Source of the DNA: Isochrysis galbana
Lineage: Eukaryota; Haptophyta; Isochrysidales; Isochrysidaceae
Assembly: GCA_018136815.1 (NCBI GenBank)
Contig: CM030933.1
Location: 5,348,282 to 5,412,281 of the forward strand
Reading direction: 5' to 3'
Length of the DNA: 64,000 nucleotides
The notes below the pieces were generated by a model. That model saw only the letters and a list, made by a program, of their open reading frames with translations. It ran no database searches and was not told the DNA's origin. Position numbers and translations under genes: made by a program. The stretch's first letter is position 1. Every line of letters begins with the position of its first letter. Positions 9,318 to 19,755 of this stretch are shown piece by piece.

Positions 9318-9570
9318 TTGATAATAATAATCAATGTTATATCCTAGCCAACCCCACTCACTAGCTAATTGGACACAACGACACAACACATGCAACGTTC
9401 CAGCCCCGGAATCCCGCCATGCCTCATTCCTGACGAGCCAGGTGTCCGAGTGATACCGGGGGGTGGGGGCACTGCCCCCTCCCCTCGATCCCTCGATATT
9501 TGTCCTCCCTCCAGTGCATGCACCGACCCCGCGCACCCCAGACCCCAGCGCGTCCTCTCCTCGAGTCCAC
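9318..9570 (-). repeat. Dispersed repeat C, copy 2
   Basis: Inverted relative to 5186-5375, with TAATAATAATCAATG next to the repeat body. It continues beyond copy 1 into CCACGCTGGGGGAACCCC, shared with 31230-31265. Confidence 0.7.
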
Positions 9571-10370
9571 GCTGGGGGAACCCCTTTCGGGTAAGAGCAT
9601 GTGACTAGGGCGGCCGCGAGAGGGAGAGGAGAGCGACGCCATCGCGCTCGCGCTCTCCTCGTCGCAGAACCGGACGGATAAAAGTCTCTCTACAAACCCC
9701 AAACACCACTATCTCACGCACACTCACGTTAACACATAGAAAACTAACGTAAACAGAGCAGGCGCGTGAGAAGGGGAAAAAGGGAAAAGAGGAAAAGAAG
9801 AGAGGGGGCCCGTCGCCTCTCCTCACGTACGTGAAGAGAGAAAGGCCTCACGAGACTGAGAAAGTTAATACAGGAGAGGACGGAGGGGCGTCCGTGACAG
9901 CCTTCTCTATCAGATTCTCTCTTTCGGTTTTGGGTCTTACAACATCATCTTTCATCTCATAAATACTCACTCATGTCGCTCACTACCACTACTACCGAAA
10001 GTGAGAACACATGTTGACCCTTTTCGCCACACTTGTTTTCAATACAAGCATGGGGTGCATCTTGCCAATGTGCTCACGATGGACTCCCGAGGCGAGTCGG
10101 ACGGGACAAGGTGAAGTACGAAAACAAGCCGTCACGCCTGCCTCAAAACGTGCAACCGTCACAGCCCTTGGGGGCGAGTAGACCACAGAGATCAAAGAAC
10201 TGAACATGCATGGATAGAGGGCTCCCCTGGGCTGTCGGTGCTCGTCCTCCCGCGGAGAGTGGGGGCAAAACTGCGGATCCATCAGCTGTGCCCGCGCCGA
10301 TCCCTCCGCCACATTCCTTGCACAAGAGCGCGTCAAAAAAAGGGCGAGGAAGGCACGCATGGTTGCAAAA
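9571..10370. other. Region downstream of EFL
   Basis: Purine-rich tract at 9610-9800, then mixed sequence containing the EFL 3' UTR. No separate gene recognised. Confidence 0.4.
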
Positions 10371-11801
10371 TCACTTCTTCTTGGCCTTCTTATCCTCCTC
10401 CGGCGGCATGTCCGACTTGGCCGTGACGGACACGACCTTGCCAAGCATAACAGCGGTATTTCCATCGAGGAAAGCGATGCGCGAGAGGCCCTCGCAGTTC
10501 TTGAACGAGTCGACGACGAGCGGCTGCTGGGGGCGGAAGGTAACCTGAGCCATCTCGTTCGACTTTAGTGAGTGGGGCGACTCCATTTTCTTGCCGCCGG
10601 TCTCCTTGCCGACCTTGAAGACGAAGGCGGTCGCACGGCAGGCGGCGCGGCCGCAGCGTACGAAGCCGATGGGCGAGTACCCGAGCTTGATCTCGCCCGG
10701 GATATCGAGGGTCTGGATCTGCGCGTCGAACTGTCCGACTTGGTCGAGCGACTTGTCCTTCTTGTAGATCATCACATCACCAACACGAGGCATGTTCTGC
10801 TTCTCAAGGCCCTTGATGTTGAGGCCGACGTTGTCACCCGGCTTGGCGACCTCGTGACGCGTGTGGTGCATTTCAATTGTGAAGACCTTACCCGCGCAGG
10901 CGTTGGCCGCGGTGTGCGTGGGCATGAAGATGACTTCCTCGTTGGGCTTCACGAGACCCTGCTCAATACGGCCAGCAAGCACATCACCAACACCCTTGAT
11001 CTTGTAGATGCCCGAGATGGGCATGCGCATGGGCGCCGTCTCGTTGCGGCCAGGCGGCGAGCACATGTCGTTGAGGCAATCGTAGAGGGTGTGGATGTGG
11101 ATCTTCTCCTTATTGGGCATGAGGACGTCCTGTCCAGTCCACCAGCTCATGTTCTCAGACTTCTTGTTGAGGTTGTCGCCCATCCAGCCGGAGATGGGGA
11201 GGACAGGAACGGAGTTCTCGACGAAGTCCTTCTTCCAGCCGACCTTGATAAGCATGTTCTTCATCTCTCCGCCGACCTCGTCGTACCGCGCCTTCTTGTA
11301 GCCGGCAACATCGGTGTCCATCTTGTTGACGCCAATGATGAGCTGCTTGACGCCAAGAAGGTTGATCAGGCGAGCATGCTGGCGCGACTGGCCTTGGACC
11401 TCGCCGGCCTTGTGGTTGCCCTTCTGGATGGCGGTGGTGAAGTTACCATCGGCCGGGACCATGAGGAGGGCGACGTCGGCCTGAGCAGCACCGGAGATCA
11501 TGTTCTTGATGAAGTCACGGTGACCAGGGGCGTCAATGATGGTGTAGTGCCACCTCTCAGTGAAGAACTCCTTCGTGGTGCATGAGATCGTCACACCACG
11601 CTCACGCTCCTCCTTTTGGCGGTCCATGTAGAAGGCGAAGGCGAACGACGACTTACCAAGGCGGTCAGCCTCGGCCTTGAGCTTCTCCATCTCACGCTCG
11701 GGAATACCGCCGAGTTCGAAGAGAAGGCGGCCAGTGGTGGTCGACTTGCCAGAGTCGACGTGGCCGCAGATCACAATAGACATGTGGTCCTTCTCCGCCA
11801 T
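10371..11801 (-). CDS. EFL: Elongation factor-like GTPase (EFL)
   Basis: Single-exon 476-residue translational GTPase that delivers aminoacyl-tRNA to the ribosome. G motifs: GHVDSGKST (13-21), DAPGH (90-94), NKMD (159-162). The overall fold matches EF-1alpha, but domain 2 reads KIKGVGDVLAGRIEQGLVKP with THTAANACAGKVFTIEMHH, which I recognise as EFL-type rather than EF-1alpha (there GIGTVPVGRVETG). Lysine-rich C-terminus (KKAKKK). EFL replaces EF-1alpha in haptophytes and several other algae. Divergently transcribed from the PAP2 gene. Confidence 0.92.
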   Translation of the reverse strand: MAEKDHMSIVICGHVDSGKSTTTGRLLFELGGIPEREMEKLKAEADRLGKSSFAFAFYMDRQKEERERGVTISCTTKEFFTERWHYTIIDAPGHRDFIKNMISGAAQADVALLMVPADGNFTTAIQKGNHKAGEVQGQSRQHARLINLLGVKQLIIGVNKMDTDVAGYKKARYDEVGGEMKNMLIKVGWKKDFVENSVPVLPISGWMGDNLNKKSENMSWWTGQDVLMPNKEKIHIHTLYDCLNDMCSPPGRNETAPMRMPISGIYKIKGVGDVLAGRIEQGLVKPNEEVIFMPTHTAANACAGKVFTIEMHHTRHEVAKPGDNVGLNIKGLEKQNMPRVGDVMIYKKDKSLDQVGQFDAQIQTLDIPGEIKLGYSPIGFVRCGRAACRATAFVFKVGKETGGKKMESPHSLKSNEMAQVTFRPQQPLVVDSFKNCEGLSRIAFLDGNTAVMLGKVVSVTAKSDMPPEEDKKAKKK

Positions 11802-12579
11802 GATCGAAAAGTTGCTGGGAGTTCTGTTGGTGGTAAAAGGGGGGAAGCAGACCTAAGGCTTCCGAATTGCGAGATTGTGCGCCGCGCGCGTGGATGCGTG
11901 GTGTGAGGGAGTGGGAGGTTGCGCAAGGTGGGGGGGGGCGATGCAGAGCGGCAGCAGCGGCACACTGCGCTAGCAGTGGGCTCGAGGCGGCGCGAGCGCG
12001 CGGCCTCGGGATGTGGCGTTGGCGCGTCAGACTCGTCCCGCTTCGATCTCGCGCATCGAACACGCGCATGGAGGGGACGGAGCGCAGGGAGGAGAGGCAA
12101 GGGGGAGGGGGTTGACAGAGGGGGGGGGGGGCGCGCGCCTTGCTTGGAGGCTCTCTCTCTCCTCCCTACCTCGTCTCGCCCTCTCTCTCAGCCCGCCGCG
12201 GCCACTCCCTCTCTCCCCTACTCTTCTCTCTGCGCCCCCGAATAGTAATGGGGAGAGCCGCGCACCCTCCGTCTCCCCCCCCCTCTCCCTCCCCGTCTTC
12301 TCTTGCCCCCGCTCGCCCCCCCGCTCGCCCCCCCCCTCTCCCTCCGCGGCACCGCCTCCCCCTCCCCCTCCGGGCCACCGCAGGGAGAGAGAGAGAGAGA
12401 TTGGGGGGAGTGGGAAACGTAAGAGAGCCGTCGGCGGCGCGCCTGCAGCCAGACCCTCCCCCCTCCCCTCTCGCCCTTTCGGTGGGGGGGGGAGCGAGGG
12501 CGCCCAGCACCAGGGGGGGGGGGGGGGGCGCACGCGGGCGGCGAGAGAACGTGGCTCCGCCCCGGGCTCTGCCCCGCAG

Positions 12580-12619
<40 letters not shown>

Positions 12620-13197
12620 GGAGCCAAGAGAGGAAGATTCCTCGGGAGTATGGAGGAGAGAGAAGGGAAGGAGAGCGCGGCGGGATGGCCCGGAACCCCG
12701 TGGTGGGATTCTTCAAGAGGTGCGCTGCGCGAGCATTCATATGAATAGAGAGAGAAGGATGGAGCGGGACGAGCCTGGCTACCTCTCTCGCCCGCGAGAG
12801 AGGGCGGCGGCGGCGGGAGGGGGGAGGGGGGGAGAAGAAGGGAGGGAGGGGGTAAGAGTAGATGTCGCGCCGCAGCCCGCGGCCGCCGTCGGCTGCGACC
12901 AACCAACCCCCCCCTCGGCCCTCTTCACTGACGTGGAAAAACCTCTGAATCACCCTATGTAGAGAAGACTGGAGCTCTCTCTCTCCTCTCTCGCGGCTTC
13001 CTCTCTCCTCGCTCGTCTCTCCTGCTCTTCGAAACTCTAGAGTAGTAGGAGTTAGGAGTTAGAGTGAAGTAATAGTATCACCTCTACTAGAGGTTCGAAG
13101 GTGGTTGGAGCACAGAATTCCTCGCGCCGCCGTGGTCTGGCTGGTAGACTCGCTGCTCAAAGGGGGGTGGCCTCCGCCGTCGAGGGTGCGGGCGGCG
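11802..13197. promoter_or_regulatory. Divergent intergenic region between EFL and the PAP2 gene
   Basis: About 1.4 kb of CT/GA-rich DNA, with (GA)n at 12581-12618, G-runs at 12120-12130 and 12516-12528, and CT-rich blocks at 12150-12230 and 12975-13020. Long frames here are low-complexity artefacts. It must hold promoters of both genes; no TATA box was identified. Confidence 0.55.
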
Positions 13198-14205
13198 ATG
13201 CACGTGTGGGACGCGCTCAACCGGTGGGAGATCGAGCATGTCACACTGCCCATGCAACGGCTTAGCTGGTGCAACCTCCCCGCCAAAGCGCTCGGCGCCT
13301 CTGTGAGCGGCGAGGCCTTGCTCCCCCTCTTCGCCTGCCTCTACTGGTGCCTCGATCAGCATAAGTGCTTCGCCGGCATCTGGCTCGTCCCGCTCTCCGA
13401 GATCGCCAACGGCTGCGTCAAGTGGCTCACGCTGCGCGGCCGTCCAGCTTGGGTCGACCCTCGCGTGAGGCTCCACTCGTGGTCTTCCGAGTTCTCGTTC
13501 CCATCATCGCACTCGCAGCTTTCAGCTGCGGTTATGACGTGGCTCGTGCTGGCCTCACATCACAGCGAGGCCGCGACAACTACGCCCGCCTTCCCGTCAG
13601 CCATCTATGCCATCCTCGTCGCCGCGTCGCGCGTCCATGAGGGCCTGCACTTCCCAAGCGATGTCATGTCAGGTTCTTTTGCAGGCTTCATCTCGGCTGC
13701 GGTGTATGCTCGCATCTTGTTTCCTTTGCTCCCGTCATTCGATGGTTGGCCGTCGATATCTCGTCTATGTGCGCTCACTGTGCCCGGCGGTATGGCTGCG
13801 CTGGCAATGAATGCAGCCTACGCGGTTGCCGATCGTTCTCGTAATAGAGACCCTCCGGTGTGGCAGCGGAATGCGTGCAAGGGCAAGTATGCAGGACGTG
13901 GGCTAGATCCGCGAGGAATTCCTTACGGCAACTATATGGGCATGCTCGGGGTACTGACGGGCCTAGCTGTTGGCGGAGCACTCAAACATTTTTTCCCACT
14001 CCCTTATCCGAGCTCGTTGCGCACCTCGTTCCTCCGGGTCCTGATCGGGAACGCCGGTCTGCTTGCGCTCTTTGAGGGCATTGCTACGATCACGCCACGC
14101 GAGCCCCTTGCTGTGTACGCCGCGTTGCGATTTCTCAAGTATTGGCTCGTCCCCGTCTATATTCTTCTACTTGCCCCGCCGCTATTTCTAAGACTTGGGC
14201 TTTGA
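13198..14205 (+). CDS. PAP2-family membrane phosphatase
   Basis: 335 residues from the first in-frame ATG; an in-frame stop at 13060 rules out a nearby upstream ATG unless a 5' exon is spliced on. The three-part acid phosphatase signature is complete: KWLTLRGRP (75-83), PSSH (102-105) and SRVHEGLHFPSD (144-155), with the nucleophilic and acid/base histidines at 151 and 105. Several hydrophobic helices follow. It probably dephosphorylates a lipid phosphate such as sphingosine phosphate, phosphatidate or dolichyl diphosphate in an internal membrane; substrate is not determined. Confidence 0.88.
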   Translation: MHVWDALNRWEIEHVTLPMQRLSWCNLPAKALGASVSGEALLPLFACLYWCLDQHKCFAGIWLVPLSEIANGCVKWLTLRGRPAWVDPRVRLHSWSSEFSFPSSHSQLSAAVMTWLVLASHHSEAATTTPAFPSAIYAILVAASRVHEGLHFPSDVMSGSFAGFISAAVYARILFPLLPSFDGWPSISRLCALTVPGGMAALAMNAAYAVADRSRNRDPPVWQRNACKGKYAGRGLDPRGIPYGNYMGMLGVLTGLAVGGALKHFFPLPYPSSLRTSFLRVLIGNAGLLALFEGIATITPREPLAVYAALRFLKYWLVPVYILLLAPPLFLRLGL

Positions 14206-15120
14206 TGGGCTTCTATCTGCATGAGCAAATCTTGCGTGTTCTCGCGAGGGGAGAGGGCAGGAAGGCGAAGCCTTTGATCATCGGGTCATGGGAAAGGTGG
14301 CAACTTTTGGCCTTCAACGGCTTATTTTGAACCAACACGGCTACATGAGCTGCACGATGGAAATATTTCGGCTGTGCTGATCGGATACCAGATCAAGCCG
14401 GAGGACCTCGTGCGGCGCGGCGAAACCGCGACCTCGTGGCCCGTGGCACTGGAAGCCTCTTTCCCGCATTTCCCGTGCTTAGTGCTTAGCACCGTGCTAC
14501 CGTGCTATCGCCGTGAGTGTGGCGCTGTGGCTAGCGGCACAGCTCTTTTAAGCTCTTTTATTTTGAATACTGCCTGAAATCCCATGTTCAACCGCAATGA
14601 GCGGCCCATGTATCCCCCACAATCCCGCGCCAAGGGGTTGAGTCATTAAATGCAAATGCTTACGCCCTACTCACCCACGATTCTTTCGCGGACAACGCCG
14701 CTGCGACGACGCACAGCTTGCACTTCATCGTGCTGCCATTGGCCCTGCTTGCTGTTCGTTGTGCATAGCGCGGGGCGATGTTGCGGGTAGGGGGAGTCAG
14801 TCCCTTCGGGCGAGAGGGCCAGCCCCCCCCCCCCCCCTTCTCCTCGCCCGTCGAGGTCCTCCGAAGCGCTCCGTTTCGGCCGAATATCCGTCCCCGGCGC
14901 CCCCCCTACCCCTACCGCCTTTCGGTATCCTCGGTGGGGCTGCTGCTCGCCGCAACCGGGGGGGGGGGCCTCATCCTCATGTTCCTATGTTCCTCTGTGC
15001 GGCCCCTAGGCTCCCCGCTGCGTCTGCGCAGCGTCGGCCATATCTTGGTTGGCCGGCGCGGCAGGGTGGACGGAGGGAGAGGGTGGGCCACCGGGTGGGA
15101 GCGGGGCGCGCGCTCCAACG
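14206..15120. other. Non-coding region downstream of PAP2 gene
   Basis: No gene recognised. C- and G-runs at 14822-14840 and 14958-14970. The last ~100 bases (GC-rich, CGCGCGCTCC) are the 5' part of the minus-oriented element whose hairpin follows. Confidence 0.4.
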
Positions 15121-15155
15121 CTCCATGAATGAGCCCTATCGTTTTAATGATAGTT
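15121..15155 (-). mobile_element. 5' hairpin of a minus-oriented element
   Basis: CTATCGTT-TT-AATGATAG stem (15136-15153, one G.T pair), preceded on the + strand by GCTCCATGAATGAGCC. It points away from, and nearly abuts, the hairpin at 15168, giving a head-to-head pair. Confidence 0.6.
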
Positions 15156-15165
15156 GAGTGTTTGT

Positions 15166-15922
15166 CCAACTAAGTTTATACTTAGTTCGCCCATGGGGGG
15201 GCACGAGCCCCCCCCTCTCTCCACTCCTCCCCTGCCATGGGGGAGGAACCACCCACTCTCCTGGCATGCCTGATGACTTGCCAGGAGGCCACTGCCATGC
15301 TGACCCACTCTCTCCCTGACAGGCTGACAGGCTCGCCTGATTCGCGCGTCCTGGCCCCTCGTGGCCAGCCCATCGCTCCAACCCCCTCTCCCCCCCTGTT
15401 CGACAGGCAGACAGGTGCAGAGTGGGGGCCCCTGAGGCCCAGGAGCGCCAGCGAGGGAGAGGCAGGGGAGACCAGGGCCCAGCCCCAGCCTCCTCTGCCC
15501 CCTGAGCTGGCCTCCAGGAGCCTCCAGGGGTCTCCAGAGGCAGCTGCAGGCCTGTCGCAGGCGCGCCATCGCGCGTGCCTGCAGGAGAGGGGAGAGAGAG
15601 CGCGGAGAAGGGGGTGGGCGGAGCGAGGGCTCCGCTCACCGGAAAATATGTAAGTCCCGCACCTGTTTACAGGAGAAGTCGGGACTGAGGACGCCGCCAG
15701 CCCGGTAGGCATAGGAGGAAGGGGGGAACGGATCACCGGGGGGGGGCGCGGGCCACCGACCATATCTAAGCCCTTTTCCCCTATCCCCCTAGTAGTGCAC
15801 GGGGGGAGTCGCCTGATGGCGGGGGGGAAAGGGCCGGGAGAGAGGGGGTGTAGAAAGGTTTGCTGCGTGAGTAGAAAGTAGAGGGTCCACGGCCGCGCGT
15901 GCGGTGAGACTATTAAGAAGTT
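15166..15922 (+). mobile_element. SINE-like non-coding element with 15-bp target-site duplication
   Basis: Flanked by direct copies of TAGTTGAGTGTTTGT (15151-15165 and 15923-15937). Its 5' end is the hairpin AACTAAGTTTATACTTAGTT (15168-15187), then a GGGGGGGC-ACGA-GCCCCCCC hairpin, a CTCTCTCCACTCCT tract and a CCTCCCC...GGGGGAGG hairpin. The 3' end is GGTGAGACTATTAAGAAG. No protein frame is convincing, so it is probably mobilised in trans by a LINE (inference). Confidence 0.8.
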
Positions 15923-15937
15923 TAGTTGAGTGTTTGT

Positions 15938-16343
15938 TGAGTGTTGAGTGAAGTGCCCGCCCACGAGCCACGAGGGGTGCACTGGTGGTAGGAGTTTCCA
16001 CCATGGGGGTGCGGGTGCGGGGTGGCAGCAGTGTTGCCATCTGCCATCCTCCATGGGGAGTCCTTGGTTTGGTGGCGGCACGAGGCACGAGGGAGATGGG
16101 CGGCAGAGCCGTGCTCTGGCTCTGGTTGTTTGCATGGAATTGGAATAGGACAATAGGACTTTGCCTGTTCCCTGCTTCTGTGGCTGATGGGGAGGCGAGG
16201 ACGGTGGAGCCATGTCGACGTCCTGGTCGGGTGGGGCAGAGGCCTGCGAGCGCTTCGGCTCCGGCGGCTTGGGGCGGCCCCGTTGGGGTGTCGTGACTGC
16301 GCGGTGGGCTGGGAAGGGGGAGCCGTCGGCGCGTGCGCTCCAT
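15938..16343 (-). pseudogene. N-terminal ORF1-like fragment of a minus-oriented element
   Basis: Minus-strand frame starts MERTRRRLPLPSPP and contains PVHPSW/QCTPRG blocks similar to those at 83-250 and to the MERAP frame at 53699. It hosts the 15166-15922 insertion, the target duplication lying in its threonine/asparagine-rich part. Confidence 0.55.
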
Positions 16344-16449
16344 CGCTCAAAAATAACAATAACAATATATTTTTTCTCGCTCCATAGTATTCATGTATTG
16401 AGCGGCAATATGATTGCACAAGGCAAGGCGTGATTCATACCTAGAGTGG

Positions 16450-17428
16450 CAACTAAGTTTATACTTAGTTCGCCCATGGGGGGACACGAGCCCCCCCCTC
16501 TCTCCACTCCTCCCCTGCCATGGGGGAGGAACCACTCATGCTCCTGGCACGCCTGATGGCTTGCCAGGAGCCCACTGCCCTGCTGACCCACTCTCTCAGT
16601 GGCAGGCTCGCCTGCCTCGCGCGTCCTGGCCTGTCGTGGCCAGCCCATCGCTCCAACCCCCCCTCCCCCTGTTCGACAGGCAGGCAGGTGCAGAGTGGGG
16701 GCCCATGAGGCCCAGGAGCGCCAGCGAGGGGAAGCGGCCTTGCGGTGGCCGCCGCCGGCGTCGCGCTCGCCCGTCGCGTCGGTGCCCCGAGCCCCGCCAG
16801 CGGACTGCCACATGTGTGGCTCCTGCACGACGAACCATGCCGATCACCTTGTCGACCTCCCAGTCGCCATCCAGCACCTCAGTTGACGTGAGCAGACGCT
16901 TCGAACCTGCAAACACAAGGGTGGAGGAGATATCTCACGTCAGTGAACTGTGTGGCTCTCCCGCGCGTGCATGCGGGTCTGTGATGTGTGTGGCTATGCC
17001 TGTATACCCACCCGTGCACCCAGAAAATTCGCGCGCCGCCGCTGTGCATCGCTCTCACCCACCCCCTCGTGAGCGTGTGCGAGAGTGAGTGCGAGGCGGT
17101 GCTGTGGAGGCTGTGGGCGGCGCGGCCGGGCGGTGGATCGCGCCCGGCGGTGTGCTGGGGTCGTATGGGGAGGCTCCGCACCTGATCGCGGCATCTGACC
17201 AGGGTGGTGCGCCGCCGCACCACCGGCAGGTTCTGGAGCAAGCCGGCAGCGACGACCGCCACCTTCAATGTGGGTTTTCACTTGAACAAAAAAAGAAAAC
17301 TCCCCGTGAGTGGTGGGCACACCCCCCTACATCGCCACAGTGGGGGGTGTAGAAAGTTTTGCTGCGTGCGAGTAGAAAGTAGAGGGTCCACGGCCGCGTG
17401 TGCGGTGAGACTATTAAGAAATTAATTA
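16450..17428 (+). mobile_element. SINE-like non-coding element with 17-bp target-site duplication
   Basis: Perfect direct repeats ATTCATACCTAGAGTGG flank it (16433-16449 and 17429-17445). The 5' end is the same hairpin as at 15168, and the first ~290 bp are closely similar to that element. The 3' end shares GGTGTAGAAAG, GAGGGTCCACGGCCGC and GGTGAGACTATTAAGAA with it and then AT-rich ATTAATTA. The central part (16740-17330) differs. No credible frame. Confidence 0.85.
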
Positions 17429-17445
17429 ATTCATACCTAGAGTGG

Positions 17446-17920
17446 GCAGTAGCTGAGAGCCCACCAAAGAACGAACAAGAAGGAGCAGCATCACATGTCA
17501 CATGCCACCGACGACAGGCGGCGCAGGCTCTCACGCACGACTACGCATGCGCCATTGACGACGTCTCGATCGCCGCCGTAAACAGAGCGCCACACAGTCA
17601 CTGCCTGCGAGTAAGGGTATTCACGCGTCGTAGTCTACCGCAAGGATACGTGCCAGCGGGTGCCACACAACCCGGTGCAAAAAGCTCTGTCCACTCGAGT
17701 ACGGATGGCAAGGAGCACATGATGGCGTCGCCAATCCAATGCACCGGGCCTCTTCGTCGGACTCAGCGACATACTACAGCTGCACGACAAGAGAACTCTT
17801 GTGAGCAGTGCAAGGCGAGAACGAATCGTAGGCCCAATACGACGGCACGAGGAAAACGTCCCGCCAGTTCCCCAAGCAGGATTGTGCGCGTGCACGAACC
17901 CACCCACCCAACCTCAACAC
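17446..17920. other. Non-coding region downstream of prohibitin
   Basis: No gene recognised. Confidence 0.4.
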
Positions 17921-19031
17921 TTATTGCTGGCCAACGTTGAGCAACAGCTGCTGACCGCCAGAAGGGAGGTAGGTGACGTTGCGAGAGCGTGCGAGTGTCT
18001 CAGCAATGTCCTTCGCAGCCTCGATGCGGCGGAGCTCGACGAGGGCAGGGGAAGCCTCAAGAGCCTGCGACACCAGAGAAGCTGCCTCGGATTCACCCTC
18101 GGCCTTGATGATCGATGCAGCCTTCTCTTGCTCTGCCTTCAGCACCATGAACTTTGCACGCTCGGCATCCTGCTCTGCCACCTGCTTACTCTCAATAGCT
18201 GCAGTGAAATCGCGACCGAACTTGAGGTCAGTGATGGCGACATCGTCAAGATCAATGTGAAAATCGGCAGCACGCTTTGTCAAGGTCTCCCGAACAGTCC
18301 TTGAGACCATGGCTCGTTGGGTGATGAGCTGTTCAGCATTGTACTGTGCCACGACGGCTTTGAGGACCTCGTTGCCAATGGAGGGCAGCACACGCTCGTC
18401 ATAGTCGACGCCCAGATTAGAGAAGATGTCCGGCAGGAACTCCTCTTGAGGACGCGAGAGGACACGCAGATTGATGGTCACCACCTGCAGGTCAGAGGGC
18501 CGATCATGAGCGCGATGCTCAGGAAGGCAGCACGCCAGCGCACCGTACTCACCTGCAAGTCCTTGGTACCGGTGGTACTGGCAATGTTGCGCGGCTGCAT
18601 ACGAATGTCGAAGAGGTGCGGCGTCTGAAGCCACGGGATGCGAAAGTGGGTGCCCTCACCAGACACTTTGCGCTGCGCAGACGAAAAGGGGGGAGGGGAT
18701 TGTTGAGCCAGCACAGAGGCAAGCAGAAAGGCGGCGTAGCAGCGCGGCGATCGAAGGCAACGGGCATAGCCTCGTGGGACGTATTCATCATCATATCCCG
18801 CCGCGCTCTTCGACACCCCGCTCTCCCGCAGCTGACCAGAGCAGCGGCTGAGGCTGATTTCTGCGGCGTGCGCAGCCTCCATCGCACCTGCACTCCCCTC
18901 AGCCGGTCAAACATGACGGCGCGGTAGCCACCGTCGACGTCGTAGATGGAGGCCTGGAGGAGGCTCACGCCTGCGCCGATGCCCACTGCCGCGCGCGCCA
19001 GGTTGTTGAGCGCATTCGCCGCGGCGGACAT
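17921..19031 (-). CDS. PHB1: Prohibitin (PHB1-type)
   Basis: Three exons on the minus strand: 18888-19031, 18553-18672, 17921-18484, joined in phase 0 with GT-AG introns, giving 275 residues. Prohibitins form a ring complex in the mitochondrial inner membrane that stabilises respiratory assemblies and regulates the m-AAA protease. Visible: N-terminal hydrophobic segment ([14 protein letters not shown]), [12 protein letters not shown], the PHB core [29 protein letters not shown], the coiled coil [20 protein letters not shown] and the PHB1-type end RNVTYLP. Length equals the usual ~275. CT microsatellite lies just upstream of the ATG. Confidence 0.95.
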
Positions 19032-19755
19032 TGTGGAGAGAGGGGCGCTGACGCTCTCTCTCTCTCTCTCTCGCTCTCTCTCTCGCGGCCGTCGCGGTCC
19101 CTCGCCGCAGCCGCGCTCCCCGCCCCCCCGCTTCTCTCTCTCCCTCTTCTGGTACTCCTAGATATTTTCTATGTACTCTCAGTATCCCACCTCTCTCCCT
19201 CCTCCTCCTCCCACTCTATCTCTCTCTCTGTACATCGTAAAGTAGGAGAGTATGTACGAGAAGATCTATATGTACTCCTACGTACATGTGCAAATATCGC
19301 CCCCCCCTCCCCCCCCCCCCCGGGCTCGAGAGGGCTCCATCGACTGCCTCGTGTCTTCTTCTGTAAAGTACATAGGAGTACAAGTACTACTCCTTCCGAC
19401 AGAAACAACTCGTACCCTATCTATCTTTGGACTACGACCTGCAAGCCGGCGGAGTTTTGTAGTAAACGCCGTCTGCGCGACGCGCCTGTTGCGTCGGCTC
19501 GGACGGGTGGGACGCGCGCGAGGCCGAGAGGGAGGGGGAAGGGGGAGCCTGCGGGAGCCTGCGGGAGCCAGCGGGAGCCAGCGGGAGCCAGCGGGAGCCA
19601 GCGGGAGCCAGCGGGAGCCAGCGGGAGCCAGCGGGAGCCAGCGGGAGAGCGAGAGCCAGCGGGAGAAAGCGGGAGCCGCACGAAGGCAGCAAGGTGCAGA
19701 GGAATTGGGTGAGAACGTGGCCAGTGTGAACGCCGCCTGCGTACGCCTTCCGACG
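19032..19755. promoter_or_regulatory. Divergent intergenic region between prohibitin and the SLC35 gene
   Basis: Contains (CT)n at 19048-19085, CTCC-rich sequence at 19190-19225, a C-run at 19300-19321 and a 10-bp tandem array at 19541-19640. No TATA box recognised. Confidence 0.5.
19541..19640 (+). repeat. 10-bp tandem array (GCGGGAGCCA)n
   Basis: Ten units, the first two ending CCT instead of CCA. It lies in the 5' leader of the transporter gene. Because 10 is not a multiple of three, the upstream open frame would read it as a 10-residue period (REPAGASGSQ). Confidence 0.9.

Noticed and set aside
10572-11585. 337-codon frame antisense to EFL
   Set aside because: Shadow frame of a highly GC3-biased gene.
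12027-12953. Overlapping 200-300-codon frames on both strands between EFL and the PAP2 gene
   Set aside because: Pro/Arg/Ser-rich low-complexity products of CT/GA- and GC-rich DNA, no domain, no splice logic.
15182-16213. 343-codon minus frame across a SINE-like element
   Set aside because: It crosses an element boundary and target-site duplication, and the translated repeats show no conserved protein pattern.
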